Notes: generated by a model from the letters alone, not told the origin. Counted from the stretch's first letter, positions 36,072-46,839 are shown. The stretch: DNA of 64,000 nt from Lusitaniella coriacea LEGE 07157 (GCF_015207425.1 NZ_JADEWZ010000004.1:1-64000); one strand, 5' to 3'. A program made the numbers and translations.

Positions 36072-36260
36072 TGCTCAAAATTCAGGATGTAATCTAGCTT
36101 ATCAAGGATTGTTATCTGTGAGTGAAGGTAGGGCGCGGGACTTCTGAGGAAAAAAGCTCAACCTTTCCATCAAGACACGGGCAACAAAGGTATTCAATTG
36201 CTCCTTTTTCCGGTATGGTCTTGGATAAGTCAAATCTCTACCTTGAGGGAGAGAAGATTC

Positions 36261-37688
36261 GTGGATCTAAGACTCAATTTTATTTCTTTTGTCGGTATTT
36301 TCGGTCTGTGCGCGATCGCGTGGCTGGGTTCTGAAGATCGGCGGGTCATTCCCTGGAAAACGATCGCGTGGGGAATTGCCATTCAATTCGTTATCGGCGC
36401 GATTGTATTCGTTGTGGGAAGTCAGGTGGTAGAGGGACTCAATAATATTCTCAATGCCGTCCTCGATGCCTCAGAAGCGGGTTCTCGCTTCCTTTTCGGC
36501 AATATTATCGTTCCCGACCCCAAACAAGTAGTAGGGCCAGGGCCGGCGGCACGGTGGATTGCGCGAACTTTGGGCGATGCCTATGTTGCGGTTCCGGGCG
36601 ATCGCGTGAGCGGGAATAATCTAAATTTAGGCTATGTGCTGGCGTTTCGCGCCCTGCCCCAGGTTATCTTTTTCTCCGCTTTGGTCGCGCTGCTCTATCG
36701 CCTCAATATCATTCAACCGATTGTTCGGGTTTTTGCCTGGATTTTCCAGCGCACGATGAATATTAGCGGTGCGGAATCTCTTTCGGGGGCTGCTAATATT
36801 TTTGTGGGCATTGAATCCGCGATCGCGGTTAAGCCCTTTTTGGAAAATATGACCCGCAGCGAAATCTGCGCCATTCTGACCAGTTGCTTCGGTTCGATTG
36901 CCTCTTCGGTTCTGGGGTTGTACGCAGGCATCTTGAAACCCACTTTCCCCTCCATTACCGGGCATTTGGTTTCCGCCTCAATCATGACCATTCCCGCCTG
37001 TTTTGTCATCGCCAAACTCCTCGTTCCCGAAACAGACGAACCCGAAACAATGGGACACGTTCCCGAAGAAATCGAGGATGAAGCAGCAGAGCGTCCCAAT
37101 CCAGTGGATAGCTTGATTCTCGGCGCGCTGGACGGCGTTAAAATGGCTGTAGGGATTGCTGCGGTTTTGATTGCAATTCTGGGATTGGTTGCCCTCTTTA
37201 ACACCGTTTTCACCAATCTTTCATCGGGGATTTTGGCGCTTTTGGGGGGTGAAGCTCAAGGAGATTCGCTCATCGTCGAATTTTTCAGCAATGCCCTGAA
37301 TAATATTATGGGAATGCTGTTCTTGCCTCTGACCTTCCTAACGGGCGTATCCCTCGATTGGAACGAACTGTGGCAAGCCTCTGTTCTGATTGGCAGCAGG
37401 CTTTTTGAAACCAGCATTCCCCCCTATCAAGCCTTGGCACAATTAAATGCAGCCGGGGAAATTAGCACTCGCGCGATGCTGATTGTGAGTTATGCGCTGT
37501 GTGGCTTTGCACATTTGGCATCCTACGGGATTTTTGTGGGTGGTGTATCCTCGCTAATTCCCGACAGGCGGGGAGAAGTTGCTTCTTTGGGTTTCAAAGC
37601 CCTTTGGGGTGCAACCTTGGCAACTTTAATGACGGGTTGTATTGCCGGACTCTTTGATTTCGGTCAAACCGCCATTTTAGGGCAATAA
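36261..37688 (+). CDS. Concentrative nucleoside transporter (NupC/CNT family)
   Basis: A 475-residue inner-membrane protein with about ten hydrophobic segments. CNT signatures: VLAFRALPQVIFFSALVALLY, the scaffold GAESLSGAANIFVGIESAIAVKPFL, and ALCGFAHLASYGIFVGG near the C-terminus. It would import nucleosides with Na+ or H+. A roughly 40-residue hydrophilic loop rich in Glu and Pro (about 260-300) is within the family range. GTG 36261 was chosen because GAGGGAG precedes it by about 9 nt; an upstream in-frame ATG at 36198 gives an extra N-terminus unlike the family. Confidence 0.9.
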   Translation: MDLRLNFISFVGIFGLCAIAWLGSEDRRVIPWKTIAWGIAIQFVIGAIVFVVGSQVVEGLNNILNAVLDASEAGSRFLFGNIIVPDPKQVVGPGPAARWIARTLGDAYVAVPGDRVSGNNLNLGYVLAFRALPQVIFFSALVALLYRLNIIQPIVRVFAWIFQRTMNISGAESLSGAANIFVGIESAIAVKPFLENMTRSEICAILTSCFGSIASSVLGLYAGILKPTFPSITGHLVSASIMTIPACFVIAKLLVPETDEPETMGHVPEEIEDEAAERPNPVDSLILGALDGVKMAVGIAAVLIAILGLVALFNTVFTNLSSGILALLGGEAQGDSLIVEFFSNALNNIMGMLFLPLTFLTGVSLDWNELWQASVLIGSRLFETSIPPYQALAQLNAAGEISTRAMLIVSYALCGFAHLASYGIFVGGVSSLIPDRRGEVASLGFKALWGATLATLMTGCIAGLFDFGQTAILGQ

Positions 37689-37811
37689 ATATAGCAATTC
37701 TCACCTCAAGTGAGGAAAAACTGCTCGTTAGTCGGGGAAGGGTTATCAGGGGAAAATTTGTAGTTTGCGAGCGAGAGAAACGCGATTGTAATTTGGTTGA
37801 GGAAGAGTTGT

Positions 37812-38684
37812 ATGAAACGGAAAAATCGCATTGGGTTGATTGGAATTAGCTTGGTCACTGCATTTTTGCTAATTGCAGTCAGTGCGCCTTGGGAAAGGCT
37901 ACCTCATGCCACTCTAGCTTCACCCGCTCGCGCCCAGGAAGCATCTCCTTCACCCGCAGCCCTGCCAACCGCACCCACAGCAAGTCCGGAAACTTCTCCT
38001 ACACCAGAAGTATCTCCTTCCCCTACTCCAACGCCGACACCAGAAGTATCTCCAACTCCAACTCCCGAACCCTCTCCAACGCCAGAGGTATCTCCTTCCC
38101 CAACGCCGTCACCTTCCCCTACACCAGAAATATCTCCTTCTCCAGAAGAAACCCCCACACTAGAAGCGAGTCCTTCCCCAACTCCAACGCCAGAAGAAAT
38201 CCCCACACCAGAAACATCGGATGCTCCCCTCGCACCCCTTCTTCCATTAGCAGAGCAATCTTACACGGATACGGCAATGGGATATCAGTTAGGCATTATC
38301 AAAGACTACAAACAGGTGCGCGTTGCTGGAGTAACTTTATTTGAATCGCCGGATGGAAATTTAGCTTATACCGTTACAGCTCGTCCGAGGGCAACGGATA
38401 ATGAGTTGCAAGACGCTGCTCTTACTCAAGTGGCGATTGAAGCCTTCGCGCGAGGAGAAGGGTTTGTTGCGGGACAATTTGAATCTGCGTTTGGCGGGGT
38501 AAAAATCCCTTGGACAGCCAGTGTAACTCAAGGACAAAATTCACAACCTTTGAGCGGTTTAATTCTATCTCGTCAATTTACAGGTAAAGTTCTCGTTCTC
38601 CTCGTTTCAGCTACCGAAGTGAAAATGGGTGAGTTAGAATCGATTTTTGAAACACTTGCGGAAACGCTACAACCGATCGATTAG
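37812..38684 (+). CDS. Exported protein with Pro/Thr/Ser-rich spacer, unknown function
   Basis: A 290-residue protein. The signal peptide spans residues 1 to about 42, with a likely cut after ARA in PARAQE. Residues about 43-145 form a low-complexity spacer of imperfect PSPTPEVSP and PTPTPE units. A compact C-terminal domain (about 150-290) follows: YTDTAMGYQLGIIKDY, LAYTVTARPRATDNELQ and GLILSRQFTGKVLVLLVSA. It resembles no family I can name. The repeat spacer is prone to length change and may span or bind cell-wall material. ATG 37812 follows GAGGAAGAG. Confidence 0.7.
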   Translation: MKRKNRIGLIGISLVTAFLLIAVSAPWERLPHATLASPARAQEASPSPAALPTAPTASPETSPTPEVSPSPTPTPTPEVSPTPTPEPSPTPEVSPSPTPSPSPTPEISPSPEETPTLEASPSPTPTPEEIPTPETSDAPLAPLLPLAEQSYTDTAMGYQLGIIKDYKQVRVAGVTLFESPDGNLAYTVTARPRATDNELQDAALTQVAIEAFARGEGFVAGQFESAFGGVKIPWTASVTQGQNSQPLSGLILSRQFTGKVLVLLVSATEVKMGELESIFETLAETLQPID

Positions 38685-38710
38685 CGATCGCGAAAATCCT
38701 CTTTCTAGAT

Positions 38711-40120
38711 ATGGAAATTTTGGCAATGGAGAACCTAGCACAATTCTTTAACAGTCCGTTTATTCCTCACGGTCATTGCTATCTTTGGAAACCTAGTTTG
38801 GTTTGGCTGCACGTCGGCTCAGACGCTTTAATTGCAATAACTTACTACTCAATTCCACTCCTTCTGATTTACTTAATGCTTAAGCGAGAAGATCTGCCCT
38901 TCAATTGGATTTTCTTTCTCTTCGGTTCTTTTATCCTGTTTTGCGGTACGGGACATTTGCTGGAAATTTGGACGCTCTGGCATCCTGATTATTGGCTCTC
39001 TGGCTTTGTTAAAGCCTTAACTGCCGCTGTTTCGGTCTTAACGGCTATAGAACTCTCCATTCTTATTCCCAAAATTTTGGCAATACCCAGTTCCGCTCAA
39101 CTCGAAACAGCGAACAATTCCCTAACCGCAGAAATTAAAGAGCGTAAGGAAACGGAACAATCATTAGAACGCAGCCAATCGCAGTTAATTGCCAAAAATC
39201 AAGAGCTTAAAAAGATACTCCACGAACTACAACGTGCGAAAAGTCATTTGCTTCAAAGCGAAAAAATGTCTTCTTTAGGGCAAATGGTTGCGGGAATCGC
39301 CCACGAAATTAACAATCCAGTCAACTTCATTTTCGGCAATCTCATCCATGCAAAGATCTATACCCAAGATACTCTGGAATTGATTGGACTTTACCAAGAA
39401 CACTACTCTTCACCGCCACCGGAGATTTCAGAGCGCACTGAAGATATCGAGCTTAATTTTTTGCAAACAGACTTACCCAAGCTTCTCGGCTCTATGACAG
39501 TAGGAGCGGAACGCATTCGCAATATTGTTCTAGCACTACGCAACTTTTCGCGGGTGGATAAAGCTCAGATGGAAGTTTGCGATATACACAGAGGACTTGA
39601 CGATACCCTGGTCATTTTAGGCAATCGATTGAAAGCCAAACCGGATCGCCCTGAGATTAAAACGATCAAAGAATACAGTCAAATTCCCCCTATCGAATGC
39701 TACCCCGGTCAGCTCAATCAAGTATTTACAAACCTATTAAGTAATGCGATTGACGCAATTGAGGGAAACTTCACCCCAAAAAACTCATATACCCTAAGAA
39801 TCTGCTCTAAGGTTGTTGATAAAGATTGGGTCGAGATTCAGATTACAGATAGCGGTTCTGGCATTCCCAAACAGACTCAATCGCGGCTTTTCGAGGCTTT
39901 CTTTACGACTAAACCGATTGGTAAGGGAACGGGATTGGGTTTATCCATTAGCTATCAAATTATTGCCGAACAACATAATGGGATAATTTGGTGTCAAGAT
40001 GCAGAGGATGGGGGAACTCAATTCACGATCAAGATCCCCCAAAAGCAACCCCAAGAAAAATTGAAAAAAATCTTGGCAAAAAGCGCGATCGCACTAGAGC
40101 TAGCAGAAAGCGCAGTTTAA
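38711..40120 (+). CDS. Histidine kinase with ethylene-receptor-type membrane domain
   Basis: A 469-residue kinase. The first about 125 residues have three transmembrane helices with the ethylene-binding pattern: D38 and Y45 (SDALIAITYYSIP) in helix 1 and C78/H82 (ILFCGTGHLLEIW) in helix 2. These match D25, Y32, C65 and H69 of plant ETR1, where Cys and His hold Cu(I). A coiled coil (about 130-185), HisKA with H198 (GIAHEINNP) and an HATPase domain (GKGTGLGLSISYQ) follow. The usual GAF and phytochrome domains of Synechocystis Etr1 are missing. No response regulator lies nearby. A start at 38726 is equally plausible. Confidence 0.9.
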   Translation: MEILAMENLAQFFNSPFIPHGHCYLWKPSLVWLHVGSDALIAITYYSIPLLLIYLMLKREDLPFNWIFFLFGSFILFCGTGHLLEIWTLWHPDYWLSGFVKALTAAVSVLTAIELSILIPKILAIPSSAQLETANNSLTAEIKERKETEQSLERSQSQLIAKNQELKKILHELQRAKSHLLQSEKMSSLGQMVAGIAHEINNPVNFIFGNLIHAKIYTQDTLELIGLYQEHYSSPPPEISERTEDIELNFLQTDLPKLLGSMTVGAERIRNIVLALRNFSRVDKAQMEVCDIHRGLDDTLVILGNRLKAKPDRPEIKTIKEYSQIPPIECYPGQLNQVFTNLLSNAIDAIEGNFTPKNSYTLRICSKVVDKDWVEIQITDSGSGIPKQTQSRLFEAFFTTKPIGKGTGLGLSISYQIIAEQHNGIIWCQDAEDGGTQFTIKIPQKQPQEKLKKILAKSAIALELAESAV

Positions 40121-40788
40121 GTTTGTTGAGGGACAAAAAGCTTCTCCTTTGGGGAGTATTTCCAAGAAATACCTTCAGGGTCTAGCTTTTTCGTCCATGC
40201 TGAAAAACTGGCGTCGGATTTGCGCCGACTGATTTTGTAATCCTTGACGTTCAATCGCTTCGCCAATTCCGATTGAATTAATGAAGAAAGACTGCCGCTT
40301 TCGGATGGGGCGTTCTCGACGGGTGGGGTTGGCTCGACTTTGGGGGCTTCCTCGCGTTCGATAACTTCTTCTTCCTCTTCGAGTTCCACTGCGGGTTCGC
40401 TCGAATCAAAAATGCTGCCCAAGGCACTCGCTGTGAGGAAATAATAGACTGTTCCTTTGTCGTCGAATTCTTTGCGCTGCGCGCCGTATTCCTCTGCTTT
40501 TTTATCGAGGAAGTATTTTGCCGCCTCTCCGGTTAAGTTAGCTTTTGCAGACAAATCCAGGGGGGTTATACAGCCTTGATTTTCTTTAATCAGTTCGTTA
40601 AACAAGGGGTTAATCTGTTTGCTCCACTGCTTCCATTGGTATTGTTGCCAGGTTTTGAGGGCAATCCCAAAAATAATGAGGGCGAGAAGTAAGGGCCAAG
40701 CAGTGAACAATACAACAATCGCGACGGCGACGGGCAAGATAAGAATAAGAATATTACTTGCACTGCGCTCTAATACGTTTCCAGACAT
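40117..40788 (-). CDS. Membrane-anchored protein, unknown
   Basis: A 223-residue protein with one long or two short hydrophobic segments at about 12-45 (ILILILPVAVAIVVLFTAWPLLLALIIFG). A helical middle part follows (about 50-130, with a possible winged-helix feel in ITPLDLSAKANLTGEAAKYFLDKKAEEYG). Then comes an acidic Glu/Pro linker and a basic C-terminus. The YFLDKKAEEYGA part suggests it might bind nucleic acid or a partner, but this is only an impression. It ends 4 bp inside the convergent histidine kinase gene. Confidence 0.6.
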   Translation of the reverse strand: MSGNVLERSASNILILILPVAVAIVVLFTAWPLLLALIIFGIALKTWQQYQWKQWSKQINPLFNELIKENQGCITPLDLSAKANLTGEAAKYFLDKKAEEYGAQRKEFDDKGTVYYFLTASALGSIFDSSEPAVELEEEEEVIEREEAPKVEPTPPVENAPSESGSLSSLIQSELAKRLNVKDYKISRRKSDASFSAWTKKLDPEGISWKYSPKEKLFVPQQT

Positions 40789-40917
40789 AGCTTTTATTTG
40801 ACTTTGACGCTCTAGAGGGGAATTGCAATAGAGGAATTTTAGAGTTCAAATGAACTATGCAAAAAGCCTGCTGTATTTAACTTTTGCAGTTTTTGCACTC
40901 CTCCTTATTTCACCAGT

Positions 40918-41712
40918 TTAAGGGGTCTTGAGCAGATTGAGTAAATTGAGTCGCTTAAACATTGCAAAACGGGCTTGCATTGCAAGAGAGTTGTCAAGAG
41001 GTTGCAGCGCGATCGCGCGATTGTATTTGCGTTTGAGGGCAGTTTGCAAAAGCCAGTCTGCAAGGAAGGGATTTTTGGGCAACAGGGGACCGTGGGAGTA
41101 AGTCGCGATCGCGTTCCGATGAAATGCACCTTCTGTTCCGTCTTCTCCGTTGTTGCCATACCCTTGAATAACTTTCCCCAAGGGACTGACATTACCCAAA
41201 TAAGTTCGTCCCCCATGATTCTCGAAACCCACGATGGTTGCTGGGGTTTGCAGCATTTCTTGCAATTCTTCTGCTAAGGGAGAAGCAGCGATTTCAAAGA
41301 CGACGTTGCCAATGCAGCGCTTTGCTTCGAGTCCCGGATGCTTGCTGACTAAATCCAAAATGCCCAATCCTTCGATGCGCTGTCCTAGTGCCGGTTCGTA
41401 GTAGTGTCCCAAGAGTTGGGGCGAACCGCAGGTAAAAACTCCCGGCGTTCCCCCATCGATGGCTTCTCGCATTGCTTGGGCTTTTGCACCTTGCAAATCC
41501 CGCATGACAATTTCTTGCTGGCGATCTTGCGCGCCGCCACCGACGATAATATCAACGGTTTGGAAGGCATTTGCATTACTTTCGCGATCGAGTTCGACAA
41601 TTGAGGCTTCGATTCCGCGCCACTGGCAGCGTTGTTGCAAGCAGATGACGTTACCTCTGTCGCCGTAGGTACTCATGAGTTTGGGGTAAAGCCAGCCTAG
41701 TTTTAGTTCCAT
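40918..41712 (-). CDS. GatD-like (CobB/CobQ-type) glutamine amidotransferase
   Basis: A 264-residue class I glutamine amidotransferase. The N-terminal LKLGWLYPKLMSTYGDRGNV is characteristic of GatD. The nucleophile Cys is in GVFTCGSPQLLGHYY, and the partner His in NAIATYSHGPLLPKNPFLADWLL. GatD releases ammonia for MurT, which amidates the D-Glu of peptidoglycan precursors. The murT gene is not adjacent here, so the partner must be elsewhere. Length and motifs are complete. It ends about 80 bp upstream of mutS, which is on the same strand. Confidence 0.88.
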   Translation of the reverse strand: MELKLGWLYPKLMSTYGDRGNVICLQQRCQWRGIEASIVELDRESNANAFQTVDIIVGGGAQDRQQEIVMRDLQGAKAQAMREAIDGGTPGVFTCGSPQLLGHYYEPALGQRIEGLGILDLVSKHPGLEAKRCIGNVVFEIAASPLAEELQEMLQTPATIVGFENHGGRTYLGNVSPLGKVIQGYGNNGEDGTEGAFHRNAIATYSHGPLLPKNPFLADWLLQTALKRKYNRAIALQPLDNSLAMQARFAMFKRLNLLNLLKTP

Positions 41713-41789
41713 TTATTGAATTCTTTGCAAAGGATAAATCAGTCAATTTGTGAGGGATCCCCCTTAATAAAGAGGGAGGATCATTGCGC

Positions 41790-44438
41790 CTATTCAAAAA
41801 TATCCAACTGTTCGACGCGATTGCCATTGGCTTGTTTGGGATTGAGGGGAGTTCGTTCTTTGATGCCTTTGCGCAAACCGAGGGCAATTTTACTGTGTTT
41901 TTCAATTTGTCCCATGACTTGTTTGGCGCGATCGATCACTGAGGCGGGCAAACCCGCCAAGCGTCCGGCTTCTATCCCGTAGGAACGATCTGCGCCGCCG
42001 GGACGAACCTGATGGAGAAAGACTATTTTATCCGCAAGTTCTTTGACGGTAACTTGGTAGTTGGCGACGTTGGTGAGGATTGATGCCAGTTCGTTGAGTT
42101 CGTGGTAGTGGGTAGCGAAAATCGTTCTCGCTTGCACATCTGTGGCAAGGTATTCTGCAACTGCCCAGGCGATGGAGAGTCCGTCAAAAGTTGCCGTTCC
42201 GCGACCAATTTCGTCCAATAAAATCAGTGATTTTGGGGTGGCGTGGTTGAGGATATTGGCGGTTTCGTTCATTTCCACCATAAACGTCGATTGACCCGTT
42301 GCTAGGTCGTCCACTGCACCGACACGGGTAAACACGCGATCGCAAATTCCCAAGGTGGCTTGGTCGGCGGGAACAAAACTGCCCGTTTGCGCCATGAGTT
42401 GAATCAATCCTACTTGCCGCAGGTAGCAGCTTTTTCCACTTGCGTTGGGCCCCGTGAGGATAATTAAATCCGGAGACTCGCTTGTTTGGGGTGGCGGTTC
42501 ATAGCCCATTTGGGTGGAATTGGGAACGAAAAATCCCGCACCCAACATTTGTGCGACGACGGGATGGCAACCGTTGATAATTTTTATTTCCCGTCCTTCC
42601 GTCATTTGAGGGCGACAGTAACCCTGAACCACTGCCACTTCTGCCAATCCTGCCAGCACGTCGATTGCGGCAACGGCTTTGGCAATTTGGCGGATTTCCT
42701 GCGCTTTTTCCCCCACCGTGTCACGCAATTCCCCAAACAGTTCGTATTCGAGGTTATTCAACTCGTCCCGCGCGGTCAAAATGCGCGTTTCCCGTTCTTT
42801 GAGTTCGGAGGTAATGTAGCGTTCTTCGTTGGTTAGGGTTTGCTTGCGCGTGTAGTTCGAGGGGGCTTGCTCTGCTTTGCTGCGGGGCATACTGATGTAG
42901 TAGCCGAAAGTTTTGTTATACCCGACTCTCAGGTTAGAAATGCCCGTGCGTTCTCGTTCGGAAATTTCCAAGTTGGCAACCCACTGGCGATCTTGTTCGA
43001 GGAGGTTGCGCCGTTCGTCGAGGGTGGGGTTAATGCCGGGACGAATCAAACCCCCTTCTTTGAGGTGTTGCGGCGGCGATTCCACTAAATGAGAGAGAAC
43101 CATTTGACCGAGTTGTTCGAGTTCTGGGGGGACTTTGTGTAGGGCTTTGAGGTAGGGTGAAGAGCCTTGGATTGCTAATTCTGATACTTCGGTTAATTTG
43201 ACTAAAGATTCCGCTAAACTGGCTAAATCTCGCGCGTTTGCCCTTCCCGAACCGACTCGTCCGCTCAAGCGCTCTAAATCGTAGACTTGGCGCAAAAGCT
43301 GCCGTAGATTCGTGCGAAGTTCGGTGTTTTTTAATAGCTCGTGAATCGTGTCTTGACGGGCTTGGATGCCTTTAATATCGAGGAGGGGTTGGAGCAACCA
43401 ACGGCGCAATGCTCTCCCCCCCATTGCGGTTTGGGTGCGGTCGAGGGCCCAAAGGAGGGAACCGTTGAAGGTTCCGTCGCGAACAGTTTGAGTAATTTCG
43501 AGGTTGCGGCGGGTTTGGGGGTCTAAAAGAAGGTAGTCCGCGATCGCGTAAGTTTTTAAAGGTTCGAGGGGAACGGGATTCTTTTTTTGAGTTTCTTCGA
43601 GGTATTCGAGCAATCCTCCCGCCGCGCGAATGCAGAGAGGAAGATGGTCGCAGCCCATCCCTTCCAAGGATCTCACGCCGAATTTTGCCTGTAAGCGTTC
43701 CTTGGAAAGACCGAGATGAAAATGTTTTTGGGGACGCAAGGAATAACAAAAATTATCGGGCAGTTCTTCCGGCAATTCCTGGGATTTTTCTCCCGGTCGC
43801 AGTAATGTACCAATATCCGGCGCATTGGTGGGAATCAGTACTTCTGAAGGTTGCAAGCGCAGGAGTTCGAGGGTGAGGGATTCAATATCGCTGCCGTGGG
43901 TGGTATAAAATTCCCCCGTTGAAATATCGGCATAAGCTAAACCCCAATGATTTCTGGCAATTACGACTGAAGCGAGAAAATTATTGCGCCGTGCGGCGAG
44001 CATCCCATCATCAACCAATGTTCCGGGGGTTAAGAGGCGCGTCACTTGACGCTCCACAATGCGCCCTTCTGCCCTTGCTTGGGCGGCATCTTCGACTTGA
44101 TCGCAAATTACAACGGCATAGCCTTTCTCCACGAGTAAGGCGCTGTAGCGCTCGATCGCGTGATGGGGAACCCCAGTCATTGCCACTCGCCCGATTCCCT
44201 TCCCTCCCTCCTTGCTAGTTTGCACCAATTCGAGTTCCTGGGAAATCGTCACCGCATCCTGGAAAAAGCACTCAAAAAAGTCTCCCACCCGATAGAGCAA
44301 GAGCGCTTTAGGATACTGCTCCTTCACCTCCACATACTTCTGCATCATGGGCGAGAGTTGACCGAACTCTAAGGGGCGATAGTCTTCGTGGGGTGCGGTT
44401 TTGGCAGAAGCGTGGGTGCGCCGAGATGCTTCAGTCAT
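41790..44438 (-). CDS. mutS: DNA mismatch repair protein MutS
   Basis: An 882-residue MutS1. The mismatch-binding N-terminal domain includes [12 protein letters not shown], with the Phe-x-Glu wedge motif. The connector and lever follow ([18 protein letters not shown]). The ATPase carries Walker [52 protein letters not shown] and FATHYHEL. It recognises mispairs and small loops as a dimer and activates MutL. The first in-frame ATG gives an N-terminus ([13 protein letters not shown]) somewhat longer than in E. coli. No mutL lies nearby. Confidence 0.97.
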   Translation of the reverse strand: MTEASRRTHASAKTAPHEDYRPLEFGQLSPMMQKYVEVKEQYPKALLLYRVGDFFECFFQDAVTISQELELVQTSKEGGKGIGRVAMTGVPHHAIERYSALLVEKGYAVVICDQVEDAAQARAEGRIVERQVTRLLTPGTLVDDGMLAARRNNFLASVVIARNHWGLAYADISTGEFYTTHGSDIESLTLELLRLQPSEVLIPTNAPDIGTLLRPGEKSQELPEELPDNFCYSLRPQKHFHLGLSKERLQAKFGVRSLEGMGCDHLPLCIRAAGGLLEYLEETQKKNPVPLEPLKTYAIADYLLLDPQTRRNLEITQTVRDGTFNGSLLWALDRTQTAMGGRALRRWLLQPLLDIKGIQARQDTIHELLKNTELRTNLRQLLRQVYDLERLSGRVGSGRANARDLASLAESLVKLTEVSELAIQGSSPYLKALHKVPPELEQLGQMVLSHLVESPPQHLKEGGLIRPGINPTLDERRNLLEQDRQWVANLEISERERTGISNLRVGYNKTFGYYISMPRSKAEQAPSNYTRKQTLTNEERYITSELKERETRILTARDELNNLEYELFGELRDTVGEKAQEIRQIAKAVAAIDVLAGLAEVAVVQGYCRPQMTEGREIKIINGCHPVVAQMLGAGFFVPNSTQMGYEPPPQTSESPDLIILTGPNASGKSCYLRQVGLIQLMAQTGSFVPADQATLGICDRVFTRVGAVDDLATGQSTFMVEMNETANILNHATPKSLILLDEIGRGTATFDGLSIAWAVAEYLATDVQARTIFATHYHELNELASILTNVANYQVTVKELADKIVFLHQVRPGGADRSYGIEAGRLAGLPASVIDRAKQVMGQIEKHSKIALGLRKGIKERTPLNPKQANGNRVEQLDIFE

Positions 44439-44630
44439 GGACGATTGCGATTTTAGGGAATTGGAACACTATTGACTTTATCGCAATTTGTTGGGGGAAT
44501 CACTTTGTGCGAATTAAATACGAACAAAGATATTCTCTACTCTGGGATTCCGGGCGCAAGCATTACGCCCCTACAGACTAAAAAATTGTGAATTTGAAAT
44601 TGGTACGCGATTGGGAATGCAAAGAGTTCT

Positions 44631-45299
44631 TCAATTTCCACCCGTAACAATATAAGAGACGCGCTGACCGATGTTTGTGGCATGATCTGCCATGCGTTCC
44701 AAATGGCGAATGATCAGTGCCAGCAAGAGGATCGGTTCGACAACGCCTTGAATGTCCCGCGTCACCGCTAGGGTTTGGTACACGGTTTCGTAAGCATCAT
44801 CCACGCGATCGTCCATTTGCTTCACGGTTTGTCCCGCAGTCGGGTTTAAATCCGCCAATGCTTCCAAGCTAGAGGCGAGCATGACTTGAGCATTTTGGGA
44901 CATCTCTCTCACTTCGCCAATACAGGAGTGAGGCGGGTAGGGAAACAGTTTAACGGCTAATTCCGCCAAATCCTCTGCATAATCTCCAATTCGCTCTAAA
45001 TCTCGAATTAAGTGCATAAATGCGTTGAGCAGTCGCAAATCCTGAGCTACGGGTCGTTGCAGCGTCATTAGGGTTGCACAATCCCGCTCGATTCGTTGGT
45101 GATAGCGATCGATTTGTTTATCGAGACGCTTGATTTGCTGTGCTGCGTCCAAATCTTTTTCAAAAAGTGCGAGATGGCTGAGGCGGCAGGATTGCTCTAC
45201 TAATGCGCCCATGCGCAAAACTTGTTGTCCTAAACGTTTGAGCGCGCGCTCGAAGTGGGTTGGGGCATTGTAGTGGGTGATTTGTGAAGAGAGAGTCAT
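44631..45299 (-). CDS. phoU: Phosphate signalling protein PhoU (SphU)
   Basis: A 222-residue all-helical protein with two PhoU repeats, each with an acidic metal-binding E/D-x3-D pattern: HLIRDLERIGDYAEDLAELA in the first and LIIRHLERMADHATNIGQRV in the second. PhoU dampens the phosphate-sensing histidine kinase when phosphate is plentiful. The kinase gene sphS lies directly upstream on the same strand (197-bp gap), supporting the name SphU. No Pst transporter genes are in the window. Confidence 0.95.
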   Translation of the reverse strand: MTLSSQITHYNAPTHFERALKRLGQQVLRMGALVEQSCRLSHLALFEKDLDAAQQIKRLDKQIDRYHQRIERDCATLMTLQRPVAQDLRLLNAFMHLIRDLERIGDYAEDLAELAVKLFPYPPHSCIGEVREMSQNAQVMLASSLEALADLNPTAGQTVKQMDDRVDDAYETVYQTLAVTRDIQGVVEPILLLALIIRHLERMADHATNIGQRVSYIVTGGN

Positions 45300-45495
45300 T
45301 TGAATTTAAAGTTTTTATCAAAAAGAAATTAGTTAAAGTGAAGTTATCTCGTTGCTCCATCGAGGGATTGAAATCAACATTTTTTTTAAAACCGTTAGTA
45401 CTTTATTTTGGCGCAAAGTTTAAAAGGATAAAGATAAATCAATTACACAATGGAAAATTGAGGGATTCTATTGTGATAACAAACAAAAGTTAAGA

Positions 45496-46839
45496 TTAAA
45501 TGATTGCAGGTAATTTTATTTTCAACCAAGCTCCTCCGGTATCAGGATGATTTTGAGCCGCGATCGCGCCACCATGAGATTGAACGATCTGGCGAACAAT
45601 AGCAAGTCCTAAACCACTTCCTCCTTTATTCGGTAAAGTCCTTGACTGCTGAGGGTTTGAGGGTTGTCTTGCCCTTGAAGGATCGCCCCGGTAGAGTCGA
45701 TCGAAAACATAAGGAAGGTCGGATTCCTGAAAGCCACAGCCAGAATCAATAACGTTTATTATAATCCAAGAATTTGGATCGACAAATGTCGTTTGGGTTA
45801 CAGTCTCTCCCTGTTTTACCTTAACTTCAACGCGAATTGTTCCTTGAGGGGGACTGTAGCGAATGCTGTTTTCAAAGAGGTTGCGAAAAACCCGTCTCAA
45901 CTGAGAGCGATCGCCAGAAAGAGAGAGGGAATCGGGTTCTGAATAATCGAGGGCGATTGATTTAGCTTGAACGAGTGGTTCGAGGGCTTGCCAAAGTTCA
46001 AAAACCAAGTTTTTTAATTCAATGGGTTGATAGTTCAAATTCCCATTGCGCTGCTTTTCTAGCTGATTTAATTCCAAGCAGTCTCGGACAAAATCGATCA
46101 GGCGATTAATTTCTTGTAACATTTTGTCAACCCACGTCCGCTCTGTTCCTTCAAGGCGGTTTTGTAGCGCTTCTGCCACTAGGCGAATGGAGGTGAGGGG
46201 GGTTTTAAGCTCGTGAGCGAGATCGGAGAACGCGCGATCGCGCGATAAACTCAACTCCAGTAATGGTTGTTGGTTCTCCAGCAAAACCCCCACTTGACCC
46301 CCAGCTAAGGGAAGGCTCACCGCACGCAACGCCAGAGAATAGCCCAAACTATTGCGAGCATCGCGACTCTCCGGAACCACATCGGGAGGGAGATCGGTCA
46401 TTTGGAAAATCCATTCTTGAACTTGAGATTTTTGTTCGCGACGGGTTTGTTCGATCGCGCGATCCAGCTCGTAGGAACGCACCCATTCTAATAAAAGGCG
46501 CAGTTCGTCTGGATTCCAGCGATTGAGTTTTAACAATTGCCGCGCGTAGGAGTTGCACCACAGGAGTTGGTTATCCTCATCCACTTGTAAATAGCCAATT
46601 GGTGCGGCTTCCATCACCTGCTGCCAGTTTTGCAATTCTGTTTCTAAGTGCCGTCGAATGATACCTCCACGACTGATTTCGCTGCGCAGGCGAGACATCA
46701 GCGACAAGTCCGATTTCTCAAGCATTCCCTCGGAGGAGAGTTGCAACATTTTCCGAACCATACGGTTGAATTGGTACCGTTTTAGGGCGTAGAACCCCAA
46801 TCCCACGCTCAATCCTAGAACAAAAGTAAAAAAAAGCAT
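45496..46839 (-). CDS. sphS: Phosphate-sensing histidine kinase SphS
   Basis: A 447-residue kinase. An N-terminal hydrophobic segment (MLFFTFVLGLSVGLGFYAL) anchors it to the membrane, as in cyanobacterial SphS. A PAS domain follows (APIGYLQVDEDNQLLWCNSYARQLL), then HisKA with SDLAHELKTPLTSIRLVAEA and an HATPase (FENSIRYSPPQG, DSGCGFQESDLPYVFDRLYRGD, GGSGLGLAIVRQIVQSHGG). It would phosphorylate SphR, whose gene is not in the window. Placement just upstream of phoU is the main reason for choosing SphS among similar kinases. Confidence 0.9.
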   Translation of the reverse strand: MLFFTFVLGLSVGLGFYALKRYQFNRMVRKMLQLSSEGMLEKSDLSLMSRLRSEISRGGIIRRHLETELQNWQQVMEAAPIGYLQVDEDNQLLWCNSYARQLLKLNRWNPDELRLLLEWVRSYELDRAIEQTRREQKSQVQEWIFQMTDLPPDVVPESRDARNSLGYSLALRAVSLPLAGGQVGVLLENQQPLLELSLSRDRAFSDLAHELKTPLTSIRLVAEALQNRLEGTERTWVDKMLQEINRLIDFVRDCLELNQLEKQRNGNLNYQPIELKNLVFELWQALEPLVQAKSIALDYSEPDSLSLSGDRSQLRRVFRNLFENSIRYSPPQGTIRVEVKVKQGETVTQTTFVDPNSWIIINVIDSGCGFQESDLPYVFDRLYRGDPSRARQPSNPQQSRTLPNKGGSGLGLAIVRQIVQSHGGAIAAQNHPDTGGAWLKIKLPAII

